Shown: positions 1 to 6,074 of the stretch, piece by piece
Layout of the letters: the number at the start of each line of letters is the position of its first letter
How positions within the stretch are numbered: position 1 is the stretch's first letter
Assembly (NCBI GenBank): GCA_003973375.1
Contig: QNYL01000023.1
Location: 1-6,220, forward strand
Reading direction: 5' to 3'
From: Flavobacteriia bacterium
Lineage (GTDB): Bacteria > Bacteroidota > Bacteroidia > Flavobacteriales > Flavobacteriaceae
DNA length: 6,220 nucleotides
Program-made: the position numbers and the translations under genes
Notes under the pieces: model-generated
Told to the model about the DNA's origin: nothing
The model's database searches: none
The model's input: only the letters and a program-made list of their open reading frames with translations

Positions 1-126
1 AAGGTAAACCTGCTTCATAGCAAGGTAAACCTGCTTCACAGCAAGGTAAACCTGCTTCACAGCAAGGTAAACCTGCTTCATAGCAAGGTAAACCTGCTTC
101 ACAGCAAGGTAAACCTGCTTCGTAGG
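1..126. repeat. Tandem array, six copies of a 21-bp unit
   Basis: Units begin at 1, 22, 43, 64, 85 and 106, each starting AAGGTAAACCTGCTTC. The first five differ only at the 18th base: T, C, C, T, C (CATAGC or CACAGC endings). The sixth ends CGTAGG and marks the array's right edge. The array is already in phase at base 1, so it probably continues to the left. Each unit holds a small imperfect inverted repeat (GCAAGGT/ACCTGC around AA). Because 21 is a multiple of 3, one plus frame and one minus frame stay open through the array. No start codon or recognisable protein goes with the plus frame, so I read this as an intergenic minisatellite. A repeat-containing protein end reaching in from the left cannot be fully excluded. 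Confidence 0.95.
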
Positions 127-362
127 AATGACCTGATTGAATTTTAGAAATGATATAGGTTAATCCCTCCAATTAAAATTTTTTTTCACTGAGTTTCCAG
201 AAAATCACCGAGCAGCTCAGAGAAATAGAGGTTTTACCGCCAACTTCTGACTTGCCGGTAAGTTCGACATTTTTTTCTCCCGCAGATAACGCAGATTATC
301 ACAATTTTTTTTATTAGTTGTTCTATGCCTGTTTTTTTGTTTCGTGTTCTAAACAACTCCAA
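127..362. other. AT-rich intergenic stretch downstream of folD
   Basis: No gene is supported here on either strand. It contains several T-runs (around 180, 270, 305 and 331), a 14-bp imperfect palindrome centred on CCGG (250-263), and two adjacent 9-bp copies of CGCAGATWA (281-298). A 7-bp inverted repeat, AGTTGTT/AACAACT (316-322 and 352-358), lies just past the folD stop. It has a loop of about 29 nt and no T-run following it in the folD direction, so I do not call it an intrinsic terminator. Confidence 0.6.
281..298. repeat. Two adjacent 9-bp direct repeats
   Basis: CGCAGATAA at 281-289 is followed directly by CGCAGATTA at 290-298, differing in one base. Short intergenic runs of GCAGATTA-like units are common in Bacteroidota genomes (recollection, not checked). 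With only two copies the significance is low. Confidence 0.4.
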
Positions 363-1241
363 TTACTGATCAGCTTTTTCACAAGCCAGCAATGTGTTTT
401 TTAGAAGCATGGCAATGGTCATAGGACCAACACCGCCGGGAACGGGAGTGATAAAGGCTGATTTAGAGGCAACACTATCAAAATCAACATCTCCTGCAAG
501 CCGATAACCTCTTTTTTTAGTGTCATCTTTAACACGTGTAATCCCCACATCAATTATGGTAACGCCTTCTTTTACCATATCGCCTGTAAGAAATTCGGCT
601 TTGCCTAAAGCAGCAATAATAATATCGGCTTTTTGAGTGATCTCAGAAAGGTTCTTTGTTCTGCTGTGCGTGAGGGTAACCGTAGCATCACCGGCCTCTC
701 TTTTCTGGCTCATCAGAATACTCATAGGTCTACCAACAATATGGCTTCGGCCGATCACAACAACGTTTTTGCCTGAGGTTTCTACTTTATATCTTTTTAA
801 CAACTCCAGAATTCCATAAGGTGTAGCAGGTAAAAAAGAGGGCAGATCCAAAGTCATTTTTCCAACGTTTACCGGATGAAATCCGTCAACATCTTTATCA
901 GGATCTACAGCCATCAGTACTTTCTGTTCATCAATATGTTTTGGAAGGGGTAGTTGTACGATAAAACCATCTATATCCTTGTCGTTGTTCAGCTCGGCAA
1001 TCTCGTGCAATAACTGCTCTTCGGTAGTCTCTTCCGGAAGATCGATCAATGTGGAGTTGAATCCAACCTTTTCGCAGGCTTTTACCTTGCTGTTCACGTA
1101 GGTCATACTGGCCCCGTCTGTACCCACAAGAATTGCTGCGAGATGAGGTGTTTTTTTGCCCTCAGCTTTTCGTTTTAAAACTTCGGCTGCAATTTCTTCT
1201 TTAAGATCATTGGATGTTTTCTTTCCGTCTAAGATTACCAT
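363..1241 (-). CDS. folD: Bifunctional methylenetetrahydrofolate dehydrogenase/cyclohydrolase FolD
   Basis: FolD is a cytoplasmic enzyme that oxidises 5,10-methylene-THF to 5,10-methenyl-THF with NADP+, then hydrolyses that to 10-formyl-THF, feeding purine and formyl-Met-tRNA synthesis. The 292-residue product has the usual family length. The catalytic YxxxK pair is seen at Y48/K52, followed by VQLPLP (95-100) and the [11 protein letters not shown] substrate segment (116-125). The Rossmann nucleotide-binding signature GRSHIVGRP spans 164-172, and the family C-terminal signature PGGVGPMT spans 268-275. Both domains are complete and no key residue is missing. The ATG at 1241 gives the standard N-terminus (MVILDGKK). 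It begins 25 bp after the ffh stop with no promoter box between them, so it is probably cotranscribed with ffh. No clear Shine-Dalgarno site precedes it, which is normal for this phylum. Confidence 0.97.
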   Translation of the reverse strand: MVILDGKKTSNDLKEEIAAEVLKRKAEGKKTPHLAAILVGTDGASMTYVNSKVKACEKVGFNSTLIDLPEETTEEQLLHEIAELNNDKDIDGFIVQLPLPKHIDEQKVLMAVDPDKDVDGFHPVNVGKMTLDLPSFLPATPYGILELLKRYKVETSGKNVVVIGRSHIVGRPMSILMSQKREAGDATVTLTHSRTKNLSEITQKADIIIAALGKAEFLTGDMVKEGVTIIDVGITRVKDDTKKRGYRLAGDVDFDSVASKSAFITPVPGGVGPMTIAMLLKNTLLACEKADQ

Positions 1242-1266
1242 GGTTCTTTTGGTTTTTATTTATAGC

Positions 1267-2595
1267 TTACTTCATATTATTCAGCATCTGCATCATCTTC
1301 TTCTGGCCGCCGCCCTGCATCATTTTCATCATCTTACTCATTTGTGTAAATTGTTTCAGCAGCTGATTAACTTCCTGAACCGTAGTTCCCGATCCTTTGG
1401 CAATACGTTTTTTTCTGCTGGCATTGATAATAGCTGGTTTACTGCGTTCTGCAGGGGTCATGGAATAGATTATCGATTCAATATCCTTAAAGGCATCATC
1501 ATCAATATCAACATCTTTCATCATTTTTCCAACACCCGGTATCATACCAACAAGATCCTTCATGCTTCCCATTTTCTTGATCTGATTGATCTGTTTCAGA
1601 AAATCGTCAAAACCAAACTGATTTTTGGCAATTTTTTTCTGGATCTTTCTCGCTTCTTCTTCATCGTATTGTTCCTGGGCTCTTTCAACAAGGGAGATCA
1701 CGTCACCCATTCCCAAAATTCTTTCGGCCATACGATCAGGGTGGAAGATGTCAATAGCTTCCATCTTTTCACCGGTACCAATAAATTTGATAGGCTTGTC
1801 AACCACCGATTTGATAGAAAGTGCAGCTCCACCACGTGAATCACCATCGAGTTTGGTTAAGATCACCCCTTCGAAATTCAGTATGTCGTTAAAGGCTTTG
1901 GCGGTATTTACCGCATCCTGACCGGTCATTGAGTCGACAACAAACAAGGTTTCATGAGGCTGAACAGCTTTATGGATGTTTGAGATCTCCTTCATCATCT
2001 CTTCATCAACAGCTAAACGACCTGCGGTATCGATAATTACTACATTTTTTCCGTGGCTTTTGGCATATTTTACTGCATTCTCGGCAATCTCTACAGGATT
2101 CATATTGCCTTCTTCGGTATAAACCTCAACACCAACCTGATCTCCTACAACTTTTAACTGATTGATCGCAGCAGGACGGTAAACGTCACAGGCTACAAGT
2201 AAAGGCTGTTTGGTACGTTTGTTCTTTAAAAAATTGGCCAGTTTACCGGAAAATGTGGTTTTACCAGAACCCTGAAGTCCCGACATTAAAATCACAGTAG
2301 GATTTCCGGAAAGGTTAATCCCTACAGTTTCGCCTCCCATCAGTTTGGTAAGCTCATCTTTTACGATCTTTACCATCAGCTGACCCGGGTTAAGCGAAGT
2401 CAGTACATTGGAACCTATAGCCTTTTCCTTTACTTTATTGGTGAAGTCTTTGGCAATCTTATAGTTAACGTCGGCATCTAAAAGAGCTCTTCTGACTTCT
2501 TTTAAGGTTTCAGCAACATTTATCTCGGTAATACTACCGTGCCCTTTTAATACGTGGAGGGCTTTATCCAGTTTATCACTTAAATTATTGAACAT
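1267..2595 (-). CDS. ffh: Signal recognition particle protein Ffh (SRP54 GTPase)
   Basis: Ffh binds SRP RNA and signal sequences of nascent membrane proteins and docks with FtsY at the membrane for cotranslational insertion. The 442-residue product is full length for a bacterial Ffh. The N domain (about 1-95) includes ALLDADVNYK (37-46). The G domain shows the P-loop GLQGSGKTT (106-114), DVYRPAA (137-143), DTAGR (189-193) and TKLDGDSRGG (247-256). The SRP54 signature region follows at about 268-298. The methionine-rich M domain (about 325-442) carries the RNA-binding segment around SRKKRIAKGSG (393-403) and EVNQLLKQF (408-416), and ends in a Met/Lys/Gly/Gln tail typical of the family. The ATG at 2595 matches the usual MFNNLSDKL start. 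It is transcribed ahead of folD. A Bacteroidota -7 box lies about 27 bp upstream, so it is probably the first gene of its own unit. Confidence 0.98.
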   Translation of the reverse strand: MFNNLSDKLDKALHVLKGHGSITEINVAETLKEVRRALLDADVNYKIAKDFTNKVKEKAIGSNVLTSLNPGQLMVKIVKDELTKLMGGETVGINLSGNPTVILMSGLQGSGKTTFSGKLANFLKNKRTKQPLLVACDVYRPAAINQLKVVGDQVGVEVYTEEGNMNPVEIAENAVKYAKSHGKNVVIIDTAGRLAVDEEMMKEISNIHKAVQPHETLFVVDSMTGQDAVNTAKAFNDILNFEGVILTKLDGDSRGGAALSIKSVVDKPIKFIGTGEKMEAIDIFHPDRMAERILGMGDVISLVERAQEQYDEEEARKIQKKIAKNQFGFDDFLKQINQIKKMGSMKDLVGMIPGVGKMMKDVDIDDDAFKDIESIIYSMTPAERSKPAIINASRKKRIAKGSGTTVQEVNQLLKQFTQMSKMMKMMQGGGQKKMMQMLNNMK

Positions 2596-2620
2596 AATTC
2601 TTCTCTTCTTTTTTAGAATT

Positions 2621-2629
2621 GCAAAGATA
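2621..2629 (-). promoter_or_regulatory. Bacteroidota-type -7 promoter box for ffh-folD
   Basis: Read on the minus strand this is TATCTTTGC, a match to the phylum consensus TAnnTTTG(C). It ends 25 bp before the ffh ATG, implying a leader of about 20 nt. A matching -33 TTTG is not seen at the usual spacing: the nearest TTG (2642-2644) is only 12 nt away. The -7 call therefore rests on one box. Confidence 0.55.
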
Positions 2630-2672
2630 ATAATTCTGAAACAAGAAAATAAGGCTATATGTTAAAGATTTT

Positions 2673-2691
2673 GTAAGTATTTTACACTTAC
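2673..2691 (-). other. Small inverted repeat at the end of msrB
   Basis: GTAAGT and ACTTAC form a 6-bp stem with a 7-nt loop and overlap the msrB stop codon. On the minus strand no T-run follows, so it is at best a weak 3' end structure separating msrB from ffh. It may have no function. Confidence 0.25.
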
Positions 2692-3170
2692 TTCTCCTCT
2701 TTTTTAAAGCTAAGCGAAGTGCTGTTCACACAATATCTTTTCCCGGTAGTTTCTTTAGGCCCGTCATCAAAAACATGTCCGAGATGTCCGCCACAGCGGG
2801 CGCAGAGAATCTCTGTTCTGATCATTCCGTAACTGGTATCTTTTTTATAGATAACAGCACCTTTTATCGCATCGTCAAAACTGGGCCAGCCGCAATGTGA
2901 ATTGTATTTAGTGCCTGATTCAAAAAGCTGAGCTCCACAGGCAGCGCAGTAATAAGTTCCTTTTTCAAATGTATCCGTAAATCCGTATTCTCCGGGCATA
3001 TCGGTCCCCTTTAATCTCAGGATCTTATATTGTTGAGGGGTAAGGATCTTTTTCCATTCCTCTTCTGTTTTGACAACTTTCTTGCTCATATTTTCCTTTT
3101 CTTTTATTTGTGCTTTAACTGATATGGATATTGTAAAGATGATCAGCAGTGTAAGATAAGATCTTTTCAT
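2688..3170 (-). CDS. msrB: Peptide-methionine (R)-S-oxide reductase MsrB with N-terminal signal peptide
   Basis: MsrB reduces the R epimer of methionine sulfoxide in proteins, repairing oxidative damage. The 160-residue product has the complete MsrB domain from about residue 35. Zinc-binding cysteine pairs are C75/C78 (CAAC) and C123/C126 (CARC). HCGWPSF spans 92-98, followed by HLGHVF (129-134). The catalytic cysteine is C147 in RYCVNS. C93 sits where many family members have a cysteine and may be the resolving one (inference). Residues 1-20 have a basic start, a hydrophobic core and a VKA end before Q21, like a Sec signal peptide. No lipobox cysteine is present, so the product is predicted to be periplasmic rather than a lipoprotein. 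A second ATG at codon 28 (3087-3089) would give a 133-residue cytoplasmic form. The gene starts 2 bp after the hydrolase stop, so it is probably the second gene of a two-gene operon. Confidence 0.95.
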   Translation of the reverse strand: MKRSYLTLLIIFTISISVKAQIKEKENMSKKVVKTEEEWKKILTPQQYKILRLKGTDMPGEYGFTDTFEKGTYYCAACGAQLFESGTKYNSHCGWPSFDDAIKGAVIYKKDTSYGMIRTEILCARCGGHLGHVFDDGPKETTGKRYCVNSTSLSFKKEEK

Positions 3171-3172
3171 TT

Positions 3173-4027
3173 TTATTGAATAAAATTAATAATCTTCTGA
3201 ATAACTTTCGGATTCTTAAAGATCTTATGATGACCTAAACCATGAGTTACCAGAATTGTTCCTTTTTTTAGTTTTTGACGTATTCTGTATGCACTGCTTA
3301 CAGGAACAAACAAATCTTCAGAATCATGTACAACCAGCGTTGGAATTGTGATTTTTTCAGCGGATTTCGTAGACGATAATTCATCAATATTCCGGTTCAG
3401 TTTTTTGTCGTAAAAAATTTTGATCTTTTTGGCAATAACGGGTTTTAGTTCAAATTTCTTAACAAATGAGATAAGTACTTCCGAGATCTTGTCATCAGCA
3501 CCAATAGTTACCAGTTTTTCTGTTCTTAAACCGTTGGCAACAGCCAGAAGCAAAGTCATTCCGCCCCAGGAATGTCCGATGGCGGCATGGAACGGACCGT
3601 ATTTCTCATCGATAAATTTTAAAGTCTCAAGATATTCAAGCATGTTGGTGATCTTACCACTGGAAGATCCGTGGGCCGGTGCATCCAGACTGATTACCAT
3701 CATTCGGTTTTCAAGTATTTTATCGGCCAGATTGTATAGCTGTGTACCTCTGCCTGACCATCCGTGTGCCAACAGCACCTTTTTCTTTGAAAAACCGTAG
3801 GTATATATTTTGATGTCTTTTTCTATGGAATCAATTCTGAAAAATTCACTTTTAGCACTCTTTTCCATCATTTTTTCCCTTTCGGGAGTTTTAAATCTCG
3901 GAGGAGTAGCGAAGATTTTACCTAAAAAGACTGCAGTAAGATCTTTTGATACAAATTGAAGTGCTTTGGCAGAATTGATAAGTGATCTGGGAATCTTAAC
4001 CCCGGGAGTATTTTTCTTTTTTTCCAT
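3173..4027 (-). CDS. Alpha/beta hydrolase, substrate unknown
   Basis: The product is a 284-residue single-domain alpha/beta hydrolase. Numbered from the ATG at 4027, the oxyanion-hole motif HGWSGRG lies at 88-94 and the nucleophile elbow GHSWGG has S153. The likely acid is D238 ([10 protein letters not shown]235 is the alternative), and the likely base is H266 in GLGHHKI. A complete triad supports an active serine hydrolase, probably an esterase or lipase-like enzyme, but the substrate cannot be read from sequence. Residues 1-60 are basic and lead into the fold; no signal peptide is evident, so it is probably cytoplasmic. The frame also extends to a TTG at 4057, but that extension overlaps the presumed promoter box and adds only a short AT-rich hydrophobic stretch. 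I therefore prefer the ATG. It lies 2 bp upstream of msrB and is probably cotranscribed with it; a functional link to oxidative repair is only suggested by that position. Confidence 0.9.
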   Translation of the reverse strand: MEKKKNTPGVKIPRSLINSAKALQFVSKDLTAVFLGKIFATPPRFKTPEREKMMEKSAKSEFFRIDSIEKDIKIYTYGFSKKKVLLAHGWSGRGTQLYNLADKILENRMMVISLDAPAHGSSSGKITNMLEYLETLKFIDEKYGPFHAAIGHSWGGMTLLLAVANGLRTEKLVTIGADDKISEVLISFVKKFELKPVIAKKIKIFYDKKLNRNIDELSSTKSAEKITIPTLVVHDSEDLFVPVSSAYRIRQKLKKGTILVTHGLGHHKIFKNPKVIQKIINFIQ

Positions 4028-4032
4028 CAGGT

Positions 4033-4041
4033 GCAAAATTA
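4033..4041 (-). promoter_or_regulatory. Bacteroidota-type -7 promoter box for the hydrolase-msrB unit
   Basis: Read on the minus strand this is TAATTTTGC, an exact match to TAnnTTTGC. It ends 5 bp before the preferred ATG at 4027, so transcription would start at or next to the start codon and the mRNA would be leaderless or nearly so. No -33 TTTG is seen at the normal distance, which lowers confidence. Confidence 0.45.
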
Positions 4042-4057
4042 AGGAAATAATTATCAA

Positions 4058-4236
4058 TAATCAGGATAAATCAATTTCCTGAATTAGTTAGTGTTTATCC
4101 ATAAAGTCATCGAATTGAAAAAATATCTTTTTTTGCTTTTATCTTTTTTTTATGTTGCCTAATACACAAGTATTTGCTGCCCTAAAAAAACAAAAATCCA
4201 TCAAAAATCCTAATCTTTCAATTTATAGACAAACAC
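4058..4236. other. AT-rich spacer between divergent units, left of the MITE
   Basis: Homopolymer T and A runs dominate (4126-4150, 4184-4197). I see no promoter box that clearly serves the plus-strand transporter and no RNA gene. A 51-codon plus-strand frame opening at 4152 runs into the MITE but is not supported as a gene. Confidence 0.5.
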
Positions 4237-4241
4237 TAATT

Positions 4242-4403
4242 AAGACCGTTGCAAAAGACGATTATTTGTTCAAATTCGATGCCCGAGAAAAATTTAACCC
4301 ACAGTAAACTATTGTTTATGAGGACTTAAATTTTTTGAGAAGGAAGAAGTTGGGCAAATAATCGCCTTTGTTTCATATTTCTATATAGTTTTGCAACGGT
4401 CTT
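4242..4403. mobile_element. MITE-like element: 162 bp, 15-bp perfect terminal inverted repeats, TAATT target duplication
   Basis: The left end AAGACCGTTGCAAAA (4242-4256) is repeated exactly in inverse orientation at 4389-4403. TAATT lies directly outside both ends (4237-4241 and 4404-4408), as expected for a 5-bp target-site duplication. Two inner inverted pairs are also present. AAAGACGATTATTTG (4254-4268) pairs with 4355-4369 at 14 of 15 positions, and AAAAATTTAA (4288-4297) pairs exactly with 4326-4335. The single strand could therefore fold into a long interrupted hairpin. No transposase is encoded. It is probably a non-autonomous derivative of an insertion sequence mobilised in trans; the parent family is not identifiable from this window. 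It sits between divergent genes and disrupts neither. The element edge could be shifted by 2 bp (AA inside or outside) without changing the interpretation. Confidence 0.85.
4386..4394 (+). promoter_or_regulatory. Outward-facing -7 promoter box in the MITE right end
   Basis: TAGTTTTGC matches TAnnTTTGC exactly and overlaps the first six bases of the right terminal repeat. A TTTG lies upstream at 4367-4370, but the 15-nt gap is shorter than the usual 17-23. If used, transcription would start near 4400 and run into the transporter gene with a leader of about 30-55 nt. The left terminus has no equivalent box facing outward, because its TTTTGC is preceded by TCGTC. Confidence 0.4.
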
Positions 4404-4453
4404 TAATTATTCTGAATATATTTTAATAAATTGTGCCTCAAAAATTAAAAAGG

Positions 4454-5785
4454 ATGCTCAAAAAAGGAGATAAGAAATTAATAAACAGCTGGGCATTTTA
4501 CGATTGGGCTAATTCTGTATATTCTCTGGTTATCAGCACCGCCGTTTTTCCAATTTATTATGAGAGTGTGACAAGGTCGGATAGCGGACTCGTAACTTTT
4601 ATGGGGTTTCAGTTTAACAACACTTCACTATATACCTATGCCTTATCCTTTTCCTTTTTAACAGTGGCTTTTATTTCGCCTTTATTATCCGGTATTGCCG
4701 ATTATATCGGAAACAAGAAAGTTTATATGCAGTTTTTCTGTTATCTGGGTTCTTTTTCGGTTATGTCCTTATTCTTTTTTACAGGAATTGATACCTTATG
4801 GGTAGGTATAGTCTTTTCTGTTTTGGCGAGTATAGGTTTTTGGGGGAGTCTGGTCTTTTACAATGCCTATTTACCTGAAGTTGCTTATTACGATCAGCGG
4901 GATGATGTGAGCGCCAAAGGTTTTATCTACGGCTATATAGGTTCGGTCCTTTTATTGATATTCAATCTGAGTATGGTTTTAAAGCCTGAATGGTACGGTA
5001 TTACTGATGCTACGCTGGCTCCGAGGATCTCTTTTCTTACAGTAGGGATCTGGTGGGCAGGTTTTGCACAATACACCTTTAAATATCTGCCGGTAAATGC
5101 ACATAAAAGAATTCCTGAAAAAGGTTATCTTTTTAATGGTTATCTCGAACTGAAAAAAGTTCTAAAGGAATTGCACAAATACCCGGTTCTGGTTACTTTT
5201 TTAACCTCCTTCTTTTTATATAGTGTAGGAGTGCAAACTATAATTCTTCTGGCAACTATTTATGGCAAGACAGAATTGGGAATGTCTGCCGGTAATCTGA
5301 TCACAATGATCTTGCTGATTCAGTTGATCGCTATTGTAGGAGCCTTTACTTTTTCAAGATTATCGGATAGAATTGGGAATATTACCACTTTAAAAATAAC
5401 TATATTTATTTGGGGACTTGCCAGTTATGGGGCAACATTACTCGATAAGAATGATCCGGGTGTACAGTTGAAATTCTATTTTCTGGGGGCTTTAATTGGC
5501 CTGGTAATGGGGGCTATTCAAACCTTATCCCGTTCAACTTATTCAAAACTTTTACCGGAAGATACTACAGATAATGCCACTTATTTCAGTTTCTTTGACG
5601 TTACCGAAAAACTTGCGATTGTATGTGGTACATTTATTTTTGGAATTGTACTGGCTGTTACCAATTCAATGAAAACTTCAATCCTTTTGTTGTCTCTGTT
5701 CTTCTTTGCCAGTTTTATTGTGATTAGTTTTATCAAAAAATCTCATTTTAAAGGTAAAAAAAATGACCAGAAAGAAGCCTTATGA
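4454..5785 (+). CDS. UMF1 / Atg22-like major facilitator superfamily transporter
   Basis: This is an integral inner-membrane protein of 443 residues, dominated by hydrophobic helices consistent with about 12 membrane spans. The N-terminal hallmark of the UMF1 group is clear: WAFYDWANSVYSLVIS followed by FPIYY, about 13-36 residues in. MFS loop motifs are seen as SGIADYIGNKK in the first half and SRLSDRIGN in the second. GAIQTLSRSTYSKLLPED near the end matches the family's conserved segment. A basic tail (KKSHFKGKKNDQK) closes the protein. The substrate is unknown; yeast Atg22 exports vacuolar amino acids, but that cannot be transferred with confidence. The frame also opens at a GTG at 4433, seven codons earlier. 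I prefer the ATG at 4454 because GTG starts are less common and LKKGDKKLINSWAFYDWAN resembles family starts. The 3' end overlaps lhgO by 23 bp, suggesting translational coupling. Confidence 0.92.
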   Translation: MLKKGDKKLINSWAFYDWANSVYSLVISTAVFPIYYESVTRSDSGLVTFMGFQFNNTSLYTYALSFSFLTVAFISPLLSGIADYIGNKKVYMQFFCYLGSFSVMSLFFFTGIDTLWVGIVFSVLASIGFWGSLVFYNAYLPEVAYYDQRDDVSAKGFIYGYIGSVLLLIFNLSMVLKPEWYGITDATLAPRISFLTVGIWWAGFAQYTFKYLPVNAHKRIPEKGYLFNGYLELKKVLKELHKYPVLVTFLTSFFLYSVGVQTIILLATIYGKTELGMSAGNLITMILLIQLIAIVGAFTFSRLSDRIGNITTLKITIFIWGLASYGATLLDKNDPGVQLKFYFLGALIGLVMGAIQTLSRSTYSKLLPEDTTDNATYFSFFDVTEKLAIVCGTFIFGIVLAVTNSMKTSILLLSLFFFASFIVISFIKKSHFKGKKNDQKEAL

Positions 5786-6074
5786 TTTTATTGTAGTAGG
5801 AGCGGGAATAGTTGGACTTGCAACCGCATATAAATTACAAAAGAAATTTCCTGATTCTGCAATAGCCATCCTGGAAAAGGAAGAGCGTATTGGTAAACAT
5901 CAAACCGGCAGGAATTCGGGAGTGATCCATTCGGGTATTTATTACAAACCGGGTTCGTACAAGGCCTTAAATTGTAAGAACGGGAGGGAACAATTGGTAG
6001 ATTTTGCCCGTGAATATGGTGTGAATCATGATATTTCTCCTACGGGTTTTCCCTTACCTTGTTTCTGGATCTGA
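5763..6074 (+). CDS. lhgO: L-2-hydroxyglutarate oxidase/dehydrogenase LhgO, N-terminal fragment broken at about 6037
   Basis: LhgO is an FAD enzyme that oxidises L-2-hydroxyglutarate to 2-oxoglutarate, usually passing electrons to the membrane quinone pool. The N-terminus shows the FAD Rossmann motif VVGAGIVGLA (11-20) with the acidic end of the second strand in LEKE (37-40). The strongly diagnostic HQTGRNSGVIHSGIYYKPGS segment follows at 46-65. Homology continues to about residue 90 (FAREYGVNHD), where the family normally goes on to a CGK-type strand. Here the frame reads SPTGFPLPCFWI and stops. Full-length members are about 400 residues, so roughly three quarters is missing. The DNA beyond the break codes on the opposite strand for an unrelated protein, so this looks like a join to foreign sequence and not simple decay. 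The start overlaps the transporter by 23 bp in another frame. The product as written would lack the substrate domain and be inactive. Confidence 0.88.
   Translation: MTRKKPYDFIVVGAGIVGLATAYKLQKKFPDSAIAILEKEERIGKHQTGRNSGVIHSGIYYKPGSYKALNCKNGREQLVDFAREYGVNHDISPTGFPLPCFWI

Noticed and set aside
1..126. Possible CRISPR array
   Set aside because: The 21-bp units are directly adjacent with no unique spacers, and no cas genes are present.
1..147. Open plus frame through the tandem array (KVNLLHS repeated) ending at a TAG at 145-147
   Set aside because: There is no start codon in the window, the repeat peptide is unlike a known domain, and any period divisible by three keeps a frame open automatically.
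281..312. Hairpin GATAA/TTATC (285-300) followed by a T-run, resembling a plus-strand terminator
   Set aside because: The stem is only 5 bp and AT-rich, a few bases separate it from the T-run, and no plus-strand gene ends here.
316..358. AGTTGTT/AACAACT inverted repeat just past the folD stop as a terminator
   Set aside because: The loop is about 29 nt and, in the folD direction, the stem is followed by A-rich sequence and not by T residues.
1156..1839. Long plus-strand frames opposite folD, ffh (1156-1839, 1625-1921, 637-819) and the hydrolase (3420-3800)
   Set aside because: They lie antisense to well-supported genes, have no family features, and are explained as shadows of the real coding frames.
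4152..4307. Plus-strand 51-codon ORF starting MLPNTQVFAALKK and running into the MITE
   Set aside because: It crosses the boundary between spacer DNA and the inserted element, is lysine- and asparagine-rich as expected from A-rich DNA, has no recognisable family and no promoter box. I treat it as chance.
4427..4433. TAAATTG as a promoter box for the transporter
   Set aside because: It lacks one T of the TAnnTTTG consensus and overlaps the alternative GTG start; the box in the MITE end fits better.
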